Made by a program: the position numbers and the translations under genes. Positions 1 to 8,525 of a DNA stretch of 64,000 nucleotides are shown here, one piece after another (position 1 is the stretch's first letter; the number at the start of each line of letters is the position of its first letter). The DNA comes from CAVXZE01 sp963766175. GTDB taxonomy: Bacteria > Myxococcota_A > UBA9160 > UBA6930. The stretch is from NCBI GenBank assembly GCA_963766175.1, contig CAVXZE010000023.1, positions 101,051 to 165,050 on the forward strand. Direction: 5' to 3'. Below the pieces are notes generated by a model. That model was given only the letters and a program-made list of their open reading frames with translations, was not told where the DNA came from and searched no databases.

Positions 1-309
1 TACCGAGTCCTGGCGCTCGGTTCCGCCGGCCACGGCAGGATGCAGCTTGGGGATCTTGCGGAGCTCGGATTCCAGGGCCGCCAGGCGTGGCATCGCCTCC
101 CGCGCCACCACCGGCACCACCAGATCCACCTCCTCCGAGGCGGCCAGGGCCTCGAGTGAGCGAAGCAGCAGGCAGCGGCCTGCGAGCGGGACGAACGCCT
201 TGGGAAGCGCTCCCGCCGCGGCGTCCACCCTCTCGCTCTCCCCGTCCCCCAGACTTTTGCGGAGCCGTTCCCCGCTCCCGGCCCCCAGGACCAGGGCTGC
301 CACGGTCAT
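1..309 (-). CDS. ispD: IspD, 2-C-methyl-D-erythritol 4-phosphate cytidylyltransferase (3' end outside window)
   Basis: The first 103 residues are present; the gene continues beyond base 1. IspD transfers CMP from CTP to methylerythritol phosphate in the non-mevalonate isoprenoid pathway, in the cytoplasm. The N-terminus shows the nucleotide-binding loop (LGAGSGERLRKS), then PKAFVPLAGRCLL with the conserved PKxF/PKQY-type lysine, and the fragment ends in AGGTERQDSV, the family's 'GG.xRxxSV' motif. An insertion between the glycine loop and the PKAF motif (about residues 19-35) is longer than in the textbook enzymes. The ATG at 309 gives a start immediately before the beta-strand VAALVLGAG. It diverges from the TolC-family gene across a gap of about 93 bases, so promoters for both probably lie in 310-402. 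Confidence 0.85.
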   Translation of the reverse strand, partial: MTVAALVLGAGSGERLRKSLGDGESERVDAAAGALPKAFVPLAGRCLLLRSLEALAASEEVDLVVPVVAREAMPRLAALESELRKIPKLHPAVAGGTERQDSV

Positions 310-402
310 GGCGGAGCAGGATAGCGGAGCCGGGGGGCCTCGCCGGCGCGGAACTCGCGTGGTCGGACCGGATTGCTACCGTGCTCACCGGGAGGGAAAC
401 TG

Positions 403-2025
403 ATGCGGATTCTCACTCTTTTCGCTGTCTTGGGGCTGTTTCTTCTCATTGGCGAGGCGGGCTGGTCGCAGGAGCCCGGCGAGCCTCCCCCGCCGAGCGG
501 CGAGACCGCGCTGGGCACGCCTCCTCCCACAACGCACGGTGAGCTTGCCCTCTCCGTTCAGGACGCGATCGCCATGAGCATCGAGAACAACCTCGACGTG
601 GAGATCGCGCGTTTCTCGCCGCTGATCGCGGATCTCGATCACACCAGCGCCTGGGGCAGCTACGACCCCAATCTCTTCGGAAGCTTCGACTACTCGAGCG
701 CCCAGAGACCGGTGGCGACCGCACTTCAGGCCACCAACAGCACCATCGAGCGCAAGACGGTCGGGGCGGCGGGCGTGATGGGGCTGATCCCGAGGCTCGG
801 CGCTCAGTACGAGATCGCCTACGGCGGGCAGAAGCTTCTGTCGAACTCGTCGATCCAGAGCCTCTCGCCCGAGTACCGCGCCAACTTGCTGGGCTCGCTC
901 ACGCTACCGCTCTTGAAGGGCGCCTGGTGGGGCGAGCCCTGGGTCGCCGTGAAGCAGACTGGGATCGGCTCACAGATCGCCGACGAGGAGTTCCGAAAGA
1001 ATCTGATGGATCTCATCCGGGCAACCGAGGACGCCTACTGGGGCGTCTCCGCTGCCGGCGAGGAGCGCCTCGTCGCCCAGAAGAGCCTCGAGGCGAGGCG
1101 AGGCCTGCTCGACCAGACCGAGGCGCAGTACGAGGTGGGAGTCGTCTCCCGGGTCGAGGTGATCCAGGCGGAGGCCGGTCTCGCCGAGGGTGAGGTCGGG
1201 GTGATCGTCGCCGAGAACCGATACCGGACCACACAGGACCGGCTCATCAACCTGGTCCTCGGGCCCAACCTGACGCCCGACTCGCGGCTGGAGATCCAAC
1301 CGACGGATTCACCCGAGGAGGTCGTCACCTATGCCGTGGATCCCGAGGAGGCCAACCGCAAGGCCCTCGCCCATCGGCCCGAGATCGCCAGCGCCCGCAG
1401 AAACATCGAGCGGCAGGAGATCGAGCTCAAGTTCCGAAAGAACCAACGCCTCCCTCAGGTCGATCTGAACCTCACGTACGGCTACAACGGCCTGGGCGGC
1501 TCCAACAACACCGCCCCGCAGCTCGGCGGGACCCTGCCTCCCATCGACCGGAGCTACTCGTCCGCCCACGATGACTGGTTCCGCCCGGAATCGGCCAAGC
1601 AGTGGTCTGGCGGAGTGGAGGTCACCTTCCCGATCGGCAACGTGAGCGGCCGCGCCGGTGCGAGCAAGGCCCACCTCGAGCTTCGCCGCGCGCGCACGCA
1701 GGTCCGGCGGCTCGAGCTCGACATCGTGCTCGAGGTGCGCGAGGCGATTCGAAACCTCAACTCCGCCTTGGAGGGAATCGAGGCCGCCGAGCGGCGGCGA
1801 CTGGCGGCGGAGGAGCAGCGCCGCGCCGAGGCGATCCGCCTCGAGTACGGAGAATCCACTCCCTTCGACGTCCTCCAGCGCGAGGAGGTGCTGGTGGATG
1901 CGGAGAGCCAGAAGATCAACGCCCTGCAGCTCTACCACAACTCCGTCACGGCCCTCGAAAGATCCCAAGGGACGATTCTCCGCAACCGCAACATCGCCGT
2001 CGAAGACGCAGCCACACTGCGATAG
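403..2025 (+). CDS. TolC-family outer membrane efflux protein
   Basis: 540 residues. It starts with a signal peptide (MRILTLFAVLGLFLLIG, cleavage probably near residue 20-23), followed by a short Pro-rich stretch. The rest has the OEP architecture: two related halves with long amphipathic helices (for example around DAIAMSIENNLDVEIARFS and the Glu/Arg-rich helices at residues 420-520). Such proteins form trimeric outer-membrane channels for type I secretion or RND/MFP efflux. The ATG at 403 was preferred to one ten codons upstream because it follows GGGAGGGAAACTG and opens the signal peptide. No inner-membrane pump or adaptor is adjacent, so the substrate cannot be inferred. It is followed 33 bases later by a bactofilin gene, which is likely cotranscribed. 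Confidence 0.85.
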   Translation: MRILTLFAVLGLFLLIGEAGWSQEPGEPPPPSGETALGTPPPTTHGELALSVQDAIAMSIENNLDVEIARFSPLIADLDHTSAWGSYDPNLFGSFDYSSAQRPVATALQATNSTIERKTVGAAGVMGLIPRLGAQYEIAYGGQKLLSNSSIQSLSPEYRANLLGSLTLPLLKGAWWGEPWVAVKQTGIGSQIADEEFRKNLMDLIRATEDAYWGVSAAGEERLVAQKSLEARRGLLDQTEAQYEVGVVSRVEVIQAEAGLAEGEVGVIVAENRYRTTQDRLINLVLGPNLTPDSRLEIQPTDSPEEVVTYAVDPEEANRKALAHRPEIASARRNIERQEIELKFRKNQRLPQVDLNLTYGYNGLGGSNNTAPQLGGTLPPIDRSYSSAHDDWFRPESAKQWSGGVEVTFPIGNVSGRAGASKAHLELRRARTQVRRLELDIVLEVREAIRNLNSALEGIEAAERRRLAAEEQRRAEAIRLEYGESTPFDVLQREEVLVDAESQKINALQLYHNSVTALERSQGTILRNRNIAVEDAATLR

Positions 2026-2058
2026 AATTCGCCTTCCCGCCAACCGCCGGAGGATCTC

Positions 2059-2583
2059 GTGAGTCTCTTTGGGAAGAGTGGGAAAGACGAGCTGGAACGA
2101 CCGCGATCCGCACCTGTGGGCCAGAGTTCGGGCTCACCGGTGGCAGGCGGAAGTGAAACCACCCGTCGAGGCACGGAAGATGCGGCGCCCGGCGTCCGCG
2201 GAGGGAAAGACGTGGCGAACATCGGGAAGTCCATCACCATCAAGGGCGATCTCACCGGAAACGAGGATCTGGTCATCGACGGCAACATCGAGGGCCGGAT
2301 CGACCTTCCCAACAACCAGCTCACGATCGGCCCGGAAGGAAAGATCAAGGCCGACGTCCACGCCAAGTCCACCGTGGTGGTGGGTCACGTCACTGGGAAC
2401 GTGAGCGCCACCGAGCGAATCGAGGTCCAGGCCTCCGGGATCGTGGACGGCGACGTCCGCGCACCCCGTCTGGTGGTCCAGGAAGGCGCCGTCCTGAACG
2501 GCGCGGTCGAGATGGGCGAGGTCAAGCGGCCGGCCCCGGCCGAGCCGGTCAAGAAGGACGTCGGCGGCGGCTCCCAGTCTTAG
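2059..2583 (+). CDS. Bactofilin (polymer-forming cytoskeletal protein)
   Basis: 174 residues with a GTG start behind GGAGGATCTC. After a disordered N-terminal tail of about 50 residues, the sequence NIGKSITIKGDLTGNEDL begins the right-handed beta-helix typical of bactofilins, with repeated I/V-x-G-x-I/V and G-x-V-x-A-x turns (GNIEGRI, GKIKADVHA, GHVTGNVSA, GIVDGDVRA) up to about residue 160. Bactofilins polymerise without nucleotides and scaffold cell-wall or envelope machinery. Its position right after an outer-membrane channel gene fits an envelope role. The last 35 bases overlap the 3' end of secF on the other strand. Confidence 0.9.
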   Translation: MSLFGKSGKDELERPRSAPVGQSSGSPVAGGSETTRRGTEDAAPGVRGGKDVANIGKSITIKGDLTGNEDLVIDGNIEGRIDLPNNQLTIGPEGKIKADVHAKSTVVVGHVTGNVSATERIEVQASGIVDGDVRAPRLVVQEGAVLNGAVEMGEVKRPAPAEPVKKDVGGGSQS

Positions 2584-3763
2584 CCTTCTTCGAGGCCTTG
2601 CGGGCCTTCGGGGCCTTGCGGACCTCACCCTTGGGGGCTTTGGAGGGCTTGGGGACCTTGGGAGCCTCGCGCGCGCTTGCCCCCGGCCCGCGGGATGCAT
2701 TGCCGAAGCGCGTTTCCAGCCACATCAGGCTGGGGGAGGCGATGTAGATCGACGAGTAGGTCCCCACCACGATCCCGATCGTCATCGCCAGGGCGAAGGG
2801 CCGGATGACCTCTCCTCCCAGCAGCAGGAGCGACAGGACGGCGGCCAGCGTGGTGAGCGAGGTGAGCAGCGTGCGCGAGAGAGTCTGGTTGACGCTGAGG
2901 TTCAGCACTTCCTTCACGTCGTACTTGGTGCGCAGCTCCATGTTCTCGCGAATCCGGTCGTAGACGATGATGGTGTCGTTCAGGCTGTAGCCGATGATGG
3001 CGAGCAGGGCTGCGAGGACGCGGAGGTCGAACTCCAGGCCCAGCAGGATCCAGAGCGACGCGGTGATCGAGACGTCGTGGATCAGGGCGACCACCGCGCC
3101 CGGCGCGAATCGCACCGAAAAGCGGAATCCGATGTAGATCAGGATCAGCAGGCAGGCGATGCCGATCGCTTTGAGGCCGTCCTCGCGAAGCTCCGCACCC
3201 ACCTTCGGCCCCACGAACTCGACCCGCTGGACCTCCAGCGGCCCGATCCTCTCCTCGAGGTTCTCCTCGAGCAGGAAGATGCGGTCCTTCTCCGGGACTT
3301 CGTCGGGGATGCCCTCGGGCTTCTCGGCGTCGGCGCCCGCCTCCTCCCCCTCGACCGGCTCGGGCGCCGGGCCGGACTCCTGCTCCGCCGCCGCGGCCTC
3401 CTCGGTCTGCTCCGGCGCCGGCTCGGACTCCTCCTCCAGCGCGTCCGCCTCCTCGATCTCGCGGCCACCCCGGAACTTGATCAGGAACTCATGGGAATCG
3501 TCACCTCCGAAGCGGGTCACGCTCGCGTTGGGAATCCCGAGCCCGTTCACCACGTCGCGGATGGCTCCCTCGTCCACCAGTCCGGCATCGACGAAGCGGA
3601 CCTGGACCTCGGTTCCGCCGGCGAAATCGATCCCCAGCCGGAACCCGCGCAACGGGATGCCCACGACTCCAAGCAGCACCAGCGCAGTCGAGATCGCCAC
3701 GCAGATGCGCCACTTGCCGATGAAGTCGAAGTGAGTCCCGGGCTTGATGATCTCGAACGGCAA
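2549..3763 (-). CDS. secF: SecF, protein translocase subunit, with acidic insertion and basic tail
   Basis: 404 residues, longer than the usual roughly 300. Residues 20-38 form TM1; FRLGIDFAGGTEVQVRF is the conserved motif after TM1; TM2-TM6 occupy roughly 198-355 and include GYSLNDTIIVYDRIREN. SecF acts with SecD and YajC to drive late steps of Sec export using the proton motive force. Two parts are odd. Residues about 103-158, in the periplasmic domain, are an Asp/Glu/Ala/Pro-rich insertion. The cytoplasmic C-terminus (about 355-404) is a Lys/Ala/Pro-rich tail ending in RRRRPS whose coding DNA contains imperfect short repeats. The gene follows secD with a 10-base gap and overlaps the bactofilin gene tail to tail by 35 bases. 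Confidence 0.95.
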   Translation of the reverse strand: MPFEIIKPGTHFDFIGKWRICVAISTALVLLGVVGIPLRGFRLGIDFAGGTEVQVRFVDAGLVDEGAIRDVVNGLGIPNASVTRFGGDDSHEFLIKFRGGREIEEADALEEESEPAPEQTEEAAAAEQESGPAPEPVEGEEAGADAEKPEGIPDEVPEKDRIFLLEENLEERIGPLEVQRVEFVGPKVGAELREDGLKAIGIACLLILIYIGFRFSVRFAPGAVVALIHDVSITASLWILLGLEFDLRVLAALLAIIGYSLNDTIIVYDRIRENMELRTKYDVKEVLNLSVNQTLSRTLLTSLTTLAAVLSLLLLGGEVIRPFALAMTIGIVVGTYSSIYIASPSLMWLETRFGNASRGPGASAREAPKVPKPSKAPKGEVRKAPKARKASKKAKTGSRRRRPS

Positions 3764-3773
3764 CGGCTGTCTC

Positions 3774-5348
3774 CTAGATCGAAACCTGCTCGACGTAGCG
3801 CGTCCCCGGGTAGACAGCGAAAGCGAGCCGCGTGATCACCAGCGCGGCGAAGACGCTAGTCAGGATTCCCACCGAGAGCGTGACGGCGAAGCCCTGGATC
3901 GGACCCGTGCCGTACTCGAAGAGCACCAGGGCGGTGATCAGCGTGGTGATGTTGGCGTCCAGGATCGTCCAGGTCGCCTTCTTGAAGCCGGTCGCGATGG
4001 CGGGCCGTGGGGCCCGACCCGCGCGCAGCTCCTCGCGAATTCGCTCGAAGATGATCACGTTGGCGTCGACCGCCATGCCGACGGTGAGCACCAGCCCGGC
4101 GATTCCCGGCAGCGTGAGGGTGCCCTGGAAGAGCGACATCAGCCCCACCACCATCAGCAGGTTGGCGAGAAGAGCCAGACTCGCGTAGCCACCGGAGAGC
4201 CGGTAGTAGCCGACACTGAAACCCACCACGAGCAGGATTCCCACCACCGAGGCCCAGATGCCTCTTCGAATCGAGTCGGCCCCCAGAGCCGGTCCGATGG
4301 TCCGCTCCTCCTCGATTTTGACGGAAATCGGAAGGGCACCCGCTCTCAGGATGACGGCGAGGTCCGCCGCATCCTCGGAGCTGAAGCGGCCCGTGATCAC
4401 ACCGGCCCGCGAGATCCGGGCCCGGATCTGCGGGGCGCTGTAGACCTGTCCATCGAGGATGATCGCCAGAAGCTCGTCGATGTTCGCCTCGGTGAGCGCC
4501 GCGAAGATCTCCGCCCCCTCGCTCGACCAGGTGAAGTTCACCTGCCACTCGGACGTACGGCTGTCGAAGCCGACCCGGGCGTCGCTCAGGTAGTCACCGG
4601 TGATGTCAGCGGTCTGTGAGACCAGGTAGGCGCGCACGACGCGCTGGGTCTCCCTCTCGCGCTCGAAGGCCACTTTGGTGCCTTCGGGAAGCCCTTCCGG
4701 ATGTCTTGCCCGCAGCAGCTCCTCGCTCTGGTCGGCGTCCTGGACGATCTTGAAGTCCAGATGTCCGGTCTTGCGGAAGATGTCCGGAACCCGCGAGATC
4801 CCCGGAAACTGGATCAGGACGCGGTCCCGCCCCTGCCGCGTCACCACCGACTCGGGAATCCCCGTCTGCGGGTCGTCGACCCGCCGGCGGTACACCTCCA
4901 GCACCTGCAGCATGGCCCGCTCTTGCACCTGCTCGCGCCACTCGTCGGTGAGCCTCAAAGTGAGCCGCTCGGCGTCCGAATCGACGATCTGGAGGGTCTC
5001 GTAGTCGTTCAGCAGCTCGCGGATCGCCTCTGCATCGGAGCTTCCCGCTACCGTGACCTTGAGGCTGTCCCCCTCCACGAAGAGCCGCGCACCCGTAATC
5101 TTCTTGTCTTCGAGCTGCCGCGAGAGGCCGTCCTCGATGTGGGCGAGCTCCTGCGCGACCGCCGCCTCCAGATCCGGACTGATCACCAGATGGATCCCAC
5201 CCTGGAGGTCGAGGCCCAGCCGAAGACCCTCGTCGGGTAGATACCAGGCTTCCGCCCGGCGCTCGGCGGGGAAGAAGTTCGCCAGGGCCAGGTATCCGAG
5301 CAGCAGAACCAGGGCCCCGACGGAGCCGATGCGCCAGCGGAGGCTCAA
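3774..5348 (-). CDS. secD: SecD, protein translocase subunit
   Basis: 524 residues. One N-terminal TM helix (about 7-25) is followed by LGLDLQGGIHLVI (about 44-56), the conserved SecD/SecF family motif. A large periplasmic P1 domain comes next (about 60-330), then five TM helices with GMAVDANVIIFERIREE, which carries the conserved Asp and Arg residues of TM4. With SecF it completes preprotein release on the periplasmic side. The start is TTG, overlapping the yajC stop codon (TTGA), so translation is probably coupled to yajC. Its length is normal for the family. Confidence 0.95.
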   Translation of the reverse strand: MSLRWRIGSVGALVLLLGYLALANFFPAERRAEAWYLPDEGLRLGLDLQGGIHLVISPDLEAAVAQELAHIEDGLSRQLEDKKITGARLFVEGDSLKVTVAGSSDAEAIRELLNDYETLQIVDSDAERLTLRLTDEWREQVQERAMLQVLEVYRRRVDDPQTGIPESVVTRQGRDRVLIQFPGISRVPDIFRKTGHLDFKIVQDADQSEELLRARHPEGLPEGTKVAFERERETQRVVRAYLVSQTADITGDYLSDARVGFDSRTSEWQVNFTWSSEGAEIFAALTEANIDELLAIILDGQVYSAPQIRARISRAGVITGRFSSEDAADLAVILRAGALPISVKIEEERTIGPALGADSIRRGIWASVVGILLVVGFSVGYYRLSGGYASLALLANLLMVVGLMSLFQGTLTLPGIAGLVLTVGMAVDANVIIFERIREELRAGRAPRPAIATGFKKATWTILDANITTLITALVLFEYGTGPIQGFAVTLSVGILTSVFAALVITRLAFAVYPGTRYVEQVSI

Positions 5349-5686
5349 GACTCCTCTCCCTTCGCCTTTTCGACGCGCCGGTCGATGCGGCCGCGGTCGA
5401 CCTTGATCCGGACCCGATCACCCTTCAGATTGGCGATCTCCAGCGTCAACACCTCATCCGATTCGCCGACCACCACACCGTGGATCCCGCCGGTGGTGAC
5501 CACCCGATCTCCCTTGCTGACCGCCTTGAGCAGATTCTCGTGGTCCTTCTGCTTGCGCTGCTGGGGTCGGATCAGCAGAAAGTAGAAGATCAGGAAGATT
5601 GCGCCCATGGGAATCAGGAAGCCCAGCGGGTCTCCTCCCTTGGCCTCGCCCGCCTGCAGCCAGATTACTCCGAGCGCTTCGCCCAT
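5345..5686 (-). CDS. yajC: YajC, Sec translocon accessory protein
   Basis: 113 residues. A single TM helix (about 22-40, FLIPMGAIFLIFYFLLI) is followed by RPQQRKQKDHENLLKAV and GDRVVTTGGIHGVVV, the diagnostic YajC signature; the C-terminus is charged. YajC associates with SecDF in the inner membrane. The stop overlaps the secD start, and the start lies immediately next to the metK stop (5687), so this is a tight metK-yajC-secD-secF series. Confidence 0.95.
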   Translation of the reverse strand: MGEALGVIWLQAGEAKGGDPLGFLIPMGAIFLIFYFLLIRPQQRKQKDHENLLKAVSKGDRVVTTGGIHGVVVGESDEVLTLEIANLKGDRVRIKVDRGRIDRRVEKAKGEES

Positions 5687-6853
5687 CTACTTGCCGGCAT
5701 CCCGTCGGAGCGCTTCGGCCTTGCCCGTCTCTTCCCATGGCAGGCCGGCGTTCTCCCGACCGAAGTGCCCGTGGTAGGAGGTGCTCCGGTAGATCGGGCG
5801 CAGCAGATCGAGGGACTCGATGATGCCGGAGGGAGTGAGATCGAAGTGCTTGCGGATCAGCTTGTCCAGGGTGGCCTCGCTGTGCGCACTGGTGCCGAAG
5901 CTCTCCACACGGATCGAGACGGGCTCGGCCACACCGATCGCGTAGGCCACCTGGACCTCGCAGCGCCTCGCCAGCCCGGCGGCGACCAGGTTCTTGGCGA
6001 CCCATCGCCCGGCGTAGGCGGCGCTGCGATCGACCTTCGAGGGATCCTTGCCGGAGAAGCAGCCCCCGCCGTGACGGCCCATGCCGCCGTAGGTATCTAC
6101 GATGATCTTGCGACCGGTGAGCCCCGCATCGCCCATCGGCCCTCCGACCACGAACCGGCCGGTGGGGTTCACGTGAAAGATGGTGTCGCCGTCGAGCAGA
6201 TCGCCCGGCAGGGTCGGCCTCAGGATCTGGTCGATCACGTCCTTCCGCAGCCGCTCGTAGGAGACATCGGGATCGTGCTGGGTGGAGAGCACCACCGTCG
6301 GAATCCGCACCGGGCGATCTCCGTCGTATTCGACGCTCACCTGGGACTTGGCGTCGGGCCGCAGATAACCGATCTCACCCGACTCGAACTTCTCCCGTTG
6401 AGCCTCCATCAAGCGGTGGGCGAAGCGGATCGGCGCGGGCATCAGCTCCGGCGTCTCATCGCAGGCGAAGCCGAACATCATTCCCTGGTCGCCAGCCCCC
6501 TGCTCCTTGTGCAGACCCTCGCCCACACTCACACCCTGCGAGATGTCGGGCGACTGCTGTCCAAGAGCCACCATGACGCCGCAGGTGCCGGCGTCGAAGC
6601 CCATGTCCGAATCCGTGTACCCGATGTCCTGGACCACGGAGCGAACCAGCGGCGCCAGATCGACCCTCGCCTTGGTGGTCACCTCGCCGGCGATCACCAC
6701 CAGACCTGTGGTCGTCAGCGTCTCGCAAGCGACGCGGGAGCCGGGATCCTGCGCGAGCATCGCGTCGAGAATCGCATCGGAGATCTGATCACACATCTTG
6801 TCCGGATGGCCCATCGAGACCGATTCGGACGTAAATACCGTGCGGGGAGCCAT
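5687..6853 (-). CDS. metK: S-adenosylmethionine synthetase
   Basis: 388 residues. MetK makes S-adenosylmethionine from methionine and ATP in the cytoplasm. The conserved family motifs are intact: GHPDKMCDQISDAILDA near the N-terminus, GAGDQGMMFGFACDET in the middle, and GGCFSGKDPSKVDRSAAYA, which carries the P-loop-like glycine and lysine residues. The ATG at 6853 has AAAGGAG ten bases upstream and is preferred over a TTG two codons earlier. The 90-base gap to the HPr gene shows no SAM riboswitch that I can recognise. Its insertion between a PTS cluster and the Sec genes is unusual in function but tightly spaced. Confidence 0.97.
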   Translation of the reverse strand: MAPRTVFTSESVSMGHPDKMCDQISDAILDAMLAQDPGSRVACETLTTTGLVVIAGEVTTKARVDLAPLVRSVVQDIGYTDSDMGFDAGTCGVMVALGQQSPDISQGVSVGEGLHKEQGAGDQGMMFGFACDETPELMPAPIRFAHRLMEAQREKFESGEIGYLRPDAKSQVSVEYDGDRPVRIPTVVLSTQHDPDVSYERLRKDVIDQILRPTLPGDLLDGDTIFHVNPTGRFVVGGPMGDAGLTGRKIIVDTYGGMGRHGGGCFSGKDPSKVDRSAAYAGRWVAKNLVAAGLARRCEVQVAYAIGVAEPVSIRVESFGTSAHSEATLDKLIRKHFDLTPSGIIESLDLLRPIYRSTSYHGHFGRENAGLPWEETGKAEALRRDAGK

Positions 6854-6943
6854 GCTCAATATTCTCCTTTGGATCCCGCGGGGAGAGCGATGCCGCGGAC
6901 CCTGGGTCGCCGAAGTTAGGAGAAGCCCAATTCGGTCGCCAGC

Positions 6944-7252
6944 TTAGCCCCGATCCGGGGAGCCCGTGGCGGGCGGGTGTTCGTGGGGAGTCTCGAGGAG
7001 TCGGCCCAACGCCTCGATCGCCTGCGCCGCGTCGCTTCCGCAGGCTCGGATCTTGAGCCGAGTCCCCTGGCCGGCCGCCAGGGAGAGCAGGGATAGGACG
7101 CTTCGGGCACTGACCCAGTCTCCGTCAGCCGAAACCGTGATCTCGGCAGAGAATCGCCCAGCCATCTGGACGAACTGTCCCGCCGGGCGAGCGTGGAGAC
7201 CGAGCTCGCTGGTGACGGTGAATTCCCGCTCGAGAGTGGGCGAGTCCTTCAC
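6944..7252 (-). CDS. ptsH: HPr phosphocarrier protein
   Basis: 102 residues, slightly longer than the typical 85-90 because of a short C-terminal extension. His20 in ELGLHARPAG corresponds to the phospho-His15 of HPr. Ser51 (in SARSVLSLLSLAAGQG) sits exactly where regulatory Ser46 is expected, so the protein has both the EI-dependent site and the HprK-dependent site. The GTG start overlaps the EIIA stop (GTGA). An HPr kinase lies three genes upstream in the same operon. No EI or sugar permease subunits are in the window, which suggests regulatory phosphorelay rather than sugar uptake. Confidence 0.93.
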   Translation of the reverse strand: MKDSPTLEREFTVTSELGLHARPAGQFVQMAGRFSAEITVSADGDWVSARSVLSLLSLAAGQGTRLKIRACGSDAAQAIEALGRLLETPHEHPPATGSPDRG

Positions 7253-7659
7253 CGCTGCCCTTCCGGAAGCAGCTCGCTCGCCACGGAGATGTTCCTTCGG
7301 CCGTATTCCTTGATCAAGGTGGCCAGTTCTTCGACGGGTTTGTCTTCGGTGAGCGTTGCCAGCTTGATCAGCATGGGCAGATTGATTCCCGTCACTACCT
7401 CGATCCGGTGCTCCTGCAGGAAGGAGAGGCTGATGTTGGAGGGCGTGCCCCCGAACATGTCGGTGAGAACCAGGACCCCCTCGCCGCTGTCGGCGGCCGC
7501 CAGTGCTTCGGCGATCGCCGCGCGCATCTCGTCGACGCTCTGCGTGGGCTCGATGCCCACCGCGTAAAAGCGGGGACCGTCGGGAACGATGAGGCGCAAG
7601 GCCTGGAGCATTTCCTGGCCCAAGCGATAGTGGGCAACGATCAGTACGCCGACCTTCAT
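7249..7659 (-). CDS. PTS EIIA component, mannose/fructose family
   Basis: 136 residues, the size of an isolated EIIA-Man domain. It begins KVGVLIVAHYRLGQEMLQA, with His10 at the phosphoacceptor position of the family; VLVLTDMFGGTPSN and INLPMLIKL are the other conserved segments. The ATG overlaps the rapZ stop by one base (TGATG), and its own stop overlaps the HPr start. No EIIB, EIIC or EIID genes accompany it. A lone EIIA-Man domain beside HPr, HprK and RapZ is common in deltaproteobacterial genomes, where it is inferred to be regulatory. Confidence 0.9.
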   Translation of the reverse strand: MKVGVLIVAHYRLGQEMLQALRLIVPDGPRFYAVGIEPTQSVDEMRAAIAEALAAADSGEGVLVLTDMFGGTPSNISLSFLQEHRIEVVTGINLPMLIKLATLTEDKPVEELATLIKEYGRRNISVASELLPEGQR

Positions 7660-8525
7660 CACACCTTCTCCACGTCCCGGTGAGTCAGATTTACGTCGCG
7701 TCCCGTGGCGCGGAGCTTCCTCGCCAGGGCCTCCAGGACCGCTACCGAACGGTGGCGGCCTCCCGTGCAGCCGATTCCCACGGTGAGATAGGGCTTCCCC
7801 TCGTCGTCGTACAGCGGAAGGAGAAACATCAGCAGCCCCCGAAGCCGATCCATCAGCGCCGAGGCGCGCTCGTTCTCGAGAACGTAGGCGGCCACCTCCC
7901 GATCCTGACCGGTGCGCGGACGCAGTCTGGGCTCGAAGTGCGGATTGGGCAGCAAGCGCACGTCGAAGAGCATCTCGGCCGAGCTGGGCGCACCGTGGCG
8001 AAAGCCGAAGGAGATCATGTTCACCACGGTCGGACGAGCGCCACCCGCCACGAAGCCCACCACCGTCTCGCGAAGCTGGTGGATGTTGAGCGCGGAGGTG
8101 TCCACCACGAAGTCCGCCAGACGCGAGACCTCCGCGAGCAGCCGGCGCTCGGTCTCGATCCCATCTTCCACGGAACCGCCCGGCGAGAGCGGGTGAACCC
8201 GCCGCGTCTCCCGATAGCGATTCATCAGCCTCTCGTTCGAGCATTCCAGGAAAATCACCTGGACCTCGGCGCCTCGAGTTCGCAGGTTCTCCACCACGGC
8301 GGGGACGTCACGCAGGAACTCCGCCTCTCGTGCGTCGATGGCCAACGCGATTTTCTTTATGGGCGGCGTGGACTTGGCGCATAAATCGAGAAACTGCTCG
8401 ATGAGCTTCGCGGGCAGGTTGTCGACGCAGTAGAAGCTCAGATCCTCGATGGCAGCCATGGCGGTGGTCTTGCCGCTCCCAGAGAGCCCACTCACGAAGA
8501 CGATGTGGAGGTTTGCAGCCGTCAC
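7659..8525 (-). CDS. rapZ: RapZ/YvcJ-type RNase adapter and nucleotide-binding protein
   Basis: 288 residues. The Walker A motif GLSGSGKTTAM is at residues 13-23, followed by CVDNLPAKLI; the C-terminal half carries VNMISFGFRHG and IGCTGGRHRSVAV, both diagnostic for the family. In enterobacteria RapZ senses glucosamine-6-phosphate and steers RNase E to the GlmZ sRNA; in other phyla its exact role is less clear. The GTG start overlaps the hprK stop. Linkage to ptsN, hprK and HPr is a widely conserved neighbourhood. Confidence 0.95.
   Translation of the reverse strand: MTAANLHIVFVSGLSGSGKTTAMAAIEDLSFYCVDNLPAKLIEQFLDLCAKSTPPIKKIALAIDAREAEFLRDVPAVVENLRTRGAEVQVIFLECSNERLMNRYRETRRVHPLSPGGSVEDGIETERRLLAEVSRLADFVVDTSALNIHQLRETVVGFVAGGARPTVVNMISFGFRHGAPSSAEMLFDVRLLPNPHFEPRLRPRTGQDREVAAYVLENERASALMDRLRGLLMFLLPLYDDEGKPYLTVGIGCTGGRHRSVAVLEALARKLRATGRDVNLTHRDVEKV

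Noticed and set aside
6854..6943. SAM riboswitch before metK
   Set aside because: The 90-base gap shows no conserved SAM-binding core or expression-platform terminator that I can identify.
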